Shown piece after piece: positions 58,762 to 64,000 of a stretch of DNA of 64,000 nt (positions are counted from its first letter, which is position 1; each line of letters starts with the position of its first letter). Source of the stretch: Planctomycetota bacterium (GTDB lineage: Bacteria > Planctomycetota > Planctomycetia > Pirellulales > Pirellulaceae); the NCBI GenBank assembly GCA_027622275.1, contig JAQBZB010000009.1:1-64000 (forward strand). Reading direction: 5' to 3'. Under the pieces are notes generated by a model, which did not search any database, was not told where the DNA came from, and worked only from the letters and a program-made list of their open reading frames with translations. The translations under genes and the position numbers were made by a program.

Positions 58762-59325
58762 ATGCGTTTACAATTGTTGGCGCTGGCACTTTTCGCGACG
58801 ATGACCGCGGCACCGGCCTGCGCGGGTGACAGCGATCACGATGGAAAACATGATGGGCACGGCAACGTCGCACGCCGCACCTTCTGTCCGCACTGCGGCG
58901 AGGCCTGTTACCCTACAGTCACCAAAGGAAAGGAAACGAAACATTGTTGGAACGTCGAGACAAAGGCGATCTGCATTCCGAAGGTGCGGTTCCCCTGGGA
59001 ATCGGATTGCGGAAAGGGAAACGGCAAGGATGCGTGTCCGGCTCCCAACTGTGGTCGTACGAAGTATGTGAACGTGCTGATGAAGCACGAGTACGAATGC
59101 TCGACGTGCAAGTACAGCTGGGACGTTGACAGCTATAAGAATGGCAACGGCAAGAGCGACAAAGATCCTGCTGACGAAAGCCCGGCGCTGGCCGATCCAC
59201 CGCCCGTCGAAGCGAGCCTGCCGCAAAGCAATCGCCGTATCGCGCCAATTGCCTTCGAAGAGCATAACGCGGCGAGTCCCGCGAAGAAGAGCTACACCGA
59301 AATTCTGACGTCGTTCTTCAAATGA
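58762..59325 (+). CDS. Exported Cys-rich protein
   Basis: Signal peptide; RRTFCPHCGEACYPTVTKGKETKHCWNVETKAICIPKVRFPW and HEYECSTCKYSWDVD. Confidence 0.75.
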   Translation: MRLQLLALALFATMTAAPACAGDSDHDGKHDGHGNVARRTFCPHCGEACYPTVTKGKETKHCWNVETKAICIPKVRFPWESDCGKGNGKDACPAPNCGRTKYVNVLMKHEYECSTCKYSWDVDSYKNGNGKSDKDPADESPALADPPPVEASLPQSNRRIAPIAFEEHNAASPAKKSYTEILTSFFK

Positions 59326-59498
59326 GCATTCAATCAAACTTTTGTACCCAGACGCCTCCGATCAATTCGGAGGCGTCTGTCGTTTCTTGTCCGGGATGGA
59401 ACCGCTCCCGTTGCAAAACAGTGGGCACTTGGTACCGTGGCGGCACGAGTGCCTGATGTTTCACTGCCTCATCAATCCGAACAATCGGAGACCGTAAC

Positions 59499-60446
59499 GT
59501 GCCGACGCGATTCCATAATCTCACTTTGCCCAGCGGCACTGCCGAAGTCACAACCGCCACCTCGCTGGCCTTTACCGAAGGGCCCGCTGTCCACGCCGAT
59601 GGAACGGTCTTCTTCTCGGATATCGAAAACAACCGGATCATGAAGCTTGCGCCCGACGGCACGCGAAGCGTCTTTCGCGAGCCGAGCGGCCGTACGAACG
59701 GCAACACGTTCGATCAGCAAGGGCGGTTGCTGCACTGCGAAGGTGCCGAGTTTGGCGCGGGCGGTGGACGGCGAATCACGCGGACGAATCTTCAAACAAA
59801 CGAGTACGAAGTGTTGACGGATCGCTTCGATGGAGTGCGCTATAACGCGCCGAACGATATCTGTGTCGATGGCCAAGGGCGGATCTACTTCACCGACCCC
59901 TGTTACGGCGACCGCTCGCAGATGGAGATGGAGATCGAGGGCGTCTATCGGATCGATCTCGACGGCAGCGTCACTCGCATTCTGCAGCAGCCCAACATCG
60001 AGCGGCCCAACGGCATCGCGGTCACTCAGGACTCGAAGCGGCTGTACTTGGTTGACAGTTGCCCGACGATCGGCGGCAACCGGAAGATCTGGGGCTTCGA
60101 TCTCGATGAGCGAGGAAATCCCTCCAATCAACTTGTCGTCATCGACTTTGCACCCGGTCGAGGCGGCGATGGCATGCGGCTCGACATCGAAGGCAATCTT
60201 TACATCGCCGCCGGGATCATGACTCCGCGGGGGCCGCACGAGACTGCCGACGTTCCGCCCGGGATCTACATCGTCACGCCGGAAGGCGATTTGAAGTCAC
60301 GCATCCCGATTCGCGAAGACGTGCTCACGAACCTCGCCTTCGGCGGGGCCGACGGCAGAACGCTCTACATCACCGCCGGCAAGACTTTGTTCACGACCAG
60401 AGTCGCTACTCCGGGCCAGGTCGCATATCCGGCCTGGACGTCATGA
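59499..60446 (+). CDS. SMP-30/gluconolactonase/LRE-like protein
   Basis: FTEGPAVHADGTVFFSDIENNRIMKL; DRFDGVRYNAPNDICVDGQGRIYFTDPCYG. Confidence 0.92.
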   Translation: MPTRFHNLTLPSGTAEVTTATSLAFTEGPAVHADGTVFFSDIENNRIMKLAPDGTRSVFREPSGRTNGNTFDQQGRLLHCEGAEFGAGGGRRITRTNLQTNEYEVLTDRFDGVRYNAPNDICVDGQGRIYFTDPCYGDRSQMEMEIEGVYRIDLDGSVTRILQQPNIERPNGIAVTQDSKRLYLVDSCPTIGGNRKIWGFDLDERGNPSNQLVVIDFAPGRGGDGMRLDIEGNLYIAAGIMTPRGPHETADVPPGIYIVTPEGDLKSRIPIREDVLTNLAFGGADGRTLYITAGKTLFTTRVATPGQVAYPAWTS

Positions 60447-60556
60447 TCGCGTCAACGTATCGAGTTCATGCAATCGGCAAACTTGCGGTTCGACGCCTCC
60501 GTGCGTTCCGATACTACTCAAAGCTGCGTGCGCTAAACATGGCATTGAACGTCCAA

Positions 60557-60663
60557 GTAGGTCACTTCCGCCGGAAGTGACCTCTCCGTGACCTCTCCGT
60601 GATCTCTTAGAAACCGCGGTGTTCGCGGGTGCGGCAAGGTCACGCTCGGCGGGCGTGACCTAC
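60557..60663. repeat. Paired REP-like hairpins with outer GTAGGTCAC/GTGACCTAC
   Basis: GTAGGTCACTTCCGCCGGAAGTGACCT ... AAGGTCACGCTCGGCGGGCGTGACCTAC. Confidence 0.85.
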
Positions 60664-60717
60664 ATTTGAGACAAAGCTCTAGCGGGATTCAAATCACTCA
60701 GGCTTCGAGGTGGCAGT

Positions 60718-62277
60718 ATGTGGTGGATGCCTTGGTTAGTGGGCGCCGTCTGTTTGGTCGCGATCTGGATCTTGCGTGACATCGGTCAGCGTCGCCATGC
60801 CATCATTCATAACTTCCCGATCATCGGGCACTTTCGCTATTGGCTGGAAGCGATCGGTCCCGAGTTGCGGCAGTACATCGTCACCAGCAATAACGAAGAA
60901 CTTCCGTTCAGCCGCGATCAGCGAAGCTGGATCTATGCCTCGGCCAAGAAAGAGAACAATTACTCCGGCTTCGGGACGGACAATGACTTGGAGTTGTCGC
61001 CCAACCATTTGATCTTGCGGCACGCGGCGTTTCCGTTGAGTGGCCCCAAACCCGGCGACGCGGGCTACGATCCCCGCTACCCGATACCTTGCGCCAAGGT
61101 CCTCGGCGAGTACCGTGGCCGAGCGAAGGCGTTTCGCCCAACGTCGATTGTCAACATCTCGGCGATGAGTTACGGATCGCTGAGCAGCCGCGCGGTCGAG
61201 GCGATGAATCGCGGCGCGAAGCTGGCTGGCTGCTTGCACAACACCGGCGAAGGCGGCGTCTCGAAGCATCACCAAAACGGCGGCGATCTGATTTTGCAAA
61301 TCGGGACTGGCTACTTCGGGTGCCGCACGGCCGATGGCCGATTCAACGAACAGAAGTTTGTCGAAGTCGTTCAAGCCAATCCGATTCGAGCCATCGAGAT
61401 CAAGTTAAGTCAGGGTGCCAAGCCGGGACTGGGGGGCGTGTTGCCTGCTGCCAAGATCACGGCCGAGATTGCGGAAATCCGCGGCATCCCGATGGGCAAG
61501 GACTGTATCAGTCCCTCGTCACACCGCGAGTTCCGCGACGTCGACAGCATGTTGGATTTTGTCGAGCGCCTCGCCGACTTGAGCGGCTTGCCCGTCGGCA
61601 TCAAGAGCGCGGTGGGCGAGATCCAGTTCTGGAAAGATCTCACTCACCAAATGGCCACCACCGAACGTGGTGTCGACTTCATCACCGTTGACGGCGGTGA
61701 AGGCGGAACCGGTGCCGCGCCATTAGTTTTCGCGGATCACGTGGCGTTGCCGTTCAAGTTGGGGTTCGTCACCGTCTATCGCGAGTTCGTGCAGGCTGGG
61801 CTGACCGATCAAGTCGCCTTCATCGGCTCGGGAAAGCTCGGCTTTCCAGAATCCGCGTTGCTCGCGATGGCGCTGGGATGCGACATGGTACACGTCGCCC
61901 GCGAGGCAATGTTGTCGATCGGCTGCATTCAAGCACTGAAGTGCCACACGGGGCATTGCCCAACGGGAATAGCGACGCAGAACAAGTGGTTGATGTCCGG
62001 CTTGGACCCGACGTTCAAAGCCGCGCGGCTGGCGAACTACGTGGCGACGCTGCGGAAGGAGTTGCTCCAGTTGAGTCACGCCTGCGGTAAGCAACATCCA
62101 GCGCTCGTCACCACCGATCACTTCACGATCTTGAACGACCACTTCGGCGGCATGAGCGCCCGAGAATGCTTCCGGTACGAATCTGGCTGGGGCGTTCCCA
62201 GCCAAGCCGATCGGGGCGAGATCGTGCGGTTGATGTCAGGCGTGGAGCTGGATGCCAGCGAGTTGATCGCCACTTAG
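60718..62277 (+). CDS. FMN-binding glutamate-synthase-family (GltB2-like) membrane-anchored protein
   Basis: SIVNISAMSYGSLSSRAVEAMNRGAKLAGCLHNTGEGGVSKHHQNGGDLILQIGTGYFG; ITVDGGEGGTGAAPLVFADHVALP. Confidence 0.93.
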   Translation: MWWMPWLVGAVCLVAIWILRDIGQRRHAIIHNFPIIGHFRYWLEAIGPELRQYIVTSNNEELPFSRDQRSWIYASAKKENNYSGFGTDNDLELSPNHLILRHAAFPLSGPKPGDAGYDPRYPIPCAKVLGEYRGRAKAFRPTSIVNISAMSYGSLSSRAVEAMNRGAKLAGCLHNTGEGGVSKHHQNGGDLILQIGTGYFGCRTADGRFNEQKFVEVVQANPIRAIEIKLSQGAKPGLGGVLPAAKITAEIAEIRGIPMGKDCISPSSHREFRDVDSMLDFVERLADLSGLPVGIKSAVGEIQFWKDLTHQMATTERGVDFITVDGGEGGTGAAPLVFADHVALPFKLGFVTVYREFVQAGLTDQVAFIGSGKLGFPESALLAMALGCDMVHVAREAMLSIGCIQALKCHTGHCPTGIATQNKWLMSGLDPTFKAARLANYVATLRKELLQLSHACGKQHPALVTTDHFTILNDHFGGMSARECFRYESGWGVPSQADRGEIVRLMSGVELDASELIAT

Positions 62278-62311
62278 GCACCGCAAAAAAATAACTTGAT
62301 GAATTGGAAAA

Positions 62312-62474
62312 GTAGCGGCAGGGCGCAAGCCCTCCGGTTCGCGGCACCGGACGGCTTGCGCCGTTCCGCTAACTGGCGCCGTTCCGCTAAGTCGTCAAGT
62401 TATCTTTTCGCCGATTCTTTGTGTCGTCTTTCGCTCCGCGAAAGAACGCGCCCTTTCGCGGAGCGAAAGGCGAC
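62312..62474. repeat. Two different REP-like hairpins in tandem
   Basis: GTAGCGGCAGGGCGCAAGCCCTCCGG.../CCGGACGGCTTGCGCCGTTCCGCTAAC and GTCGTCTTTCGCTCCGCGAAAG/CTTTCGCGGAGCGAAAGGCGAC (62423-62474). Confidence 0.85.
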
Positions 62475-62478
62475 TAAC

Positions 62479-64000
62479 TTAACCGATCACGTTGTCGCCC
62501 GCGTTCTCTCGCTGATGAATCGTGATCGGCCAGCCGGGAAACTGGTTCTCGGGGTTCCCGTCGGTCGGATCACAGAGGAAGCGAAACGCCTCCAACTTGT
62601 AGGTCTTGGCCTCGGTGTCGATCGTCACCAGCCCAAAGCCGCTTCCCTTTTGATGAGCCAGATCGTAGCGGTTCTTCTCGGTGCCGACCTCCGGATTGCC
62701 GACGGCATAAACGTAGGCGCGATTGCCAAAGCCATCGAGATACTCGCCGGTGTTCGGCAAGCCGTGCGACGGACGGCTCTCGTGCGTCATGCCAACTTCG
62801 TCGGGCCGCCACCAGCGCGGATAGCCGGCACTGATGGCCGGCGTGCAGAAGGACCAGCAGCTGTCTCGTTGCTCGTCGACGCCGTATTGAACCAACGTCG
62901 TCAGGTGCTGGTCGCCGTTGATGTGCAGCGGCATTCCCTTGCGAAGGATGCGAACTGCGTTGTTGCGAGCCGTTTGGGGCCAACCGCCCGAGTCGAGATC
63001 GGCTTTCAGATAGCCGTAGAAGCCGCCGTGATGAGTCGCGACACCGGCGAACACGGTTTGACTCAGCAGCACCTTCATGCTGTGCCCGCGCCAGTCGTCG
63101 CACCAATGCTCGAGAAACCTCTCCTGCCGTTCGCCTAACAGGACGAGTCCCGGTTTGTCGAGAACCGACGTATCGAAGTCCTTGTCGAGCACGTGGTCCG
63201 CCCGCCCGCTGCCCGTTTCGACTCGCGCGGGGCCGCTCTTGAACTGACGGTCACCCAAGATCGCAAAACTCACACCGCCATAGACCAGCTCGCCAAAGTA
63301 GACACTGATGTCTTGCTTGCAGGGTGCTGGATCGAAGTAGTCTGGGTGATGACTGGCGCACGTTTTGTGAACCACGTTGACCATCCGAGCCGGCTCGCGA
63401 TAGCCGCCGCTGGACGACGTCGTCCCCTCGTTCATCTTCGCGCCGCCCTCGCCCCAGATGTTGCCTTGAAACACATCGTGATCGTCCGGAATACAAACCG
63501 TCGGCCGGTCGCGCATCGCTGCGCGAAACGCCCAGCCGAACATGTAGAACTTTCGCAGGTAGTTCAGGATCGCTGGTTCCGCGGGATCGCGGATCAAACC
63601 GAACCCGCCGTGATCCTCGTACAGCTGATCGCCCGAGAAGTACAGCATGTCCGGATCGAGCCGCAGCAGATTCTGCGCGACTGGCTGATAAGGAAAGCCA
63701 TAATCCTTTTGGCAGGTCAGCGCCCCTAGCCGAAGTGGACGTCCTGCGGGATTTGCCTTGATCGTCCCCGACCATTCGTGGGCGGTCTGCGAACCGTCGG
63801 TATGTTGCTCTTGGTAAACGAGCTTATAACGGGCGGCTGCCTTCTCGTTCCAATTTGCAATTCGAAAAGTTGCCGTCCACGCATCGGCGTCCAGCTCCGC
63901 CGCGGCGAGAGAATTCCACTGACCATCCCGCTCGACGTGCAGCTCGACCGACTTATTGTCAGCTTCGCCGAGCGGCCCCGTCAGCGCACTGATCTTCAGC
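62479..64000 (-). CDS. PhoD-like (alkaline phosphatase D family) metallophosphatase, 5' end beyond window
   Basis: [27 protein letters not shown]; same frame stays open upstream of the listed ORF start ([56 protein letters not shown]). Confidence 0.85.
   Translation of the reverse strand, partial: LKISALTGPLGEADNKSVELHVERDGQWNSLAAAELDADAWTATFRIANWNEKAAARYKLVYQEQHTDGSQTAHEWSGTIKANPAGRPLRLGALTCQKDYGFPYQPVAQNLLRLDPDMLYFSGDQLYEDHGGFGLIRDPAEPAILNYLRKFYMFGWAFRAAMRDRPTVCIPDDHDVFQGNIWGEGGAKMNEGTTSSSGGYREPARMVNVVHKTCASHHPDYFDPAPCKQDISVYFGELVYGGVSFAILGDRQFKSGPARVETGSGRADHVLDKDFDTSVLDKPGLVLLGERQERFLEHWCDDWRGHSMKVLLSQTVFAGVATHHGGFYGYLKADLDSGGWPQTARNNAVRILRKGMPLHINGDQHLTTLVQYGVDEQRDSCWSFCTPAISAGYPRWWRPDEVGMTHESRPSHGLPNTGEYLDGFGNRAYVYAVGNPEVGTEKNRYDLAHQKGSGFGLVTIDTEAKTYKLEAFRFLCDPTDGNPENQFPGWPITIHQRENAGDNVIG

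Noticed and set aside
1-64000. Search for rRNA, tRNA, retron or diversity-generating retroelement components
   Set aside because: No rRNA/tRNA signature or reverse transcriptase motif seen. The four-helix-bundle proteins resemble the fold class of DGR Avd, but no RT or template/variable repeats were found, so a DGR was not called.

Overview
High-GC bacterial chromosome window. Protein signatures (LRR 'SLRTLLIVFTVLGAVLGW' membrane protein, DUF1080-like and YVTN proteins, lineage-specific Cys-rich exported proteins) suggest a planctomycete, but taxonomy is inference. The window is a dense efflux archipelago: four CusA/CzcA-type heavy-metal RND pumps and one HAE1-type RND pump with periplasmic adaptors and TolC-like outer-membrane proteins, a TolC/HlyD/MacB-like ABC system, an MFS transporter, and small exported Cys/His-rich or lipoprotein genes next to the metal pumps. 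Housekeeping or exported genes are interspersed (Tat-type Fe/Mn SOD, sulfite-oxidase-like Mo enzyme, SMP-30, FMN-dependent GltB-like protein, PhoD-like phosphatase cut by the window end). Main unusual signals: (1) Two homologous four-helix-bundle (S23/IVP-type) genes, each bracketed by inverted GAGTCGAGAGTCCAGAGCCAGAA repeats and each sitting between an RND pump gene and its adaptor gene. ORF-less hairpin copies of the same repeat lie in frame inside RND and MFS coding sequences. Together these look like an IVS-like or MITE-like element family acting outside rRNA. (2) A small integron-type cassette array (CALIN candidate) at 48.05-50.33 kb with three attC-like sites, two of identical length (149 bp), separating four same-strand small ORFs. 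(3) An accessory island of decaying PIN toxin-antitoxin modules and RAYT remnants that splits a probable TolC-HlyD / ABC operon. (4) Several distinct REP-like hairpin families plus one RAYT gene. (5) Degraded efflux genes: a TolC gene with an internal deletion and an adaptor with three lesions. No rRNA, tRNA or CRISPR was recognised. All calls were made by eye, with no database search.
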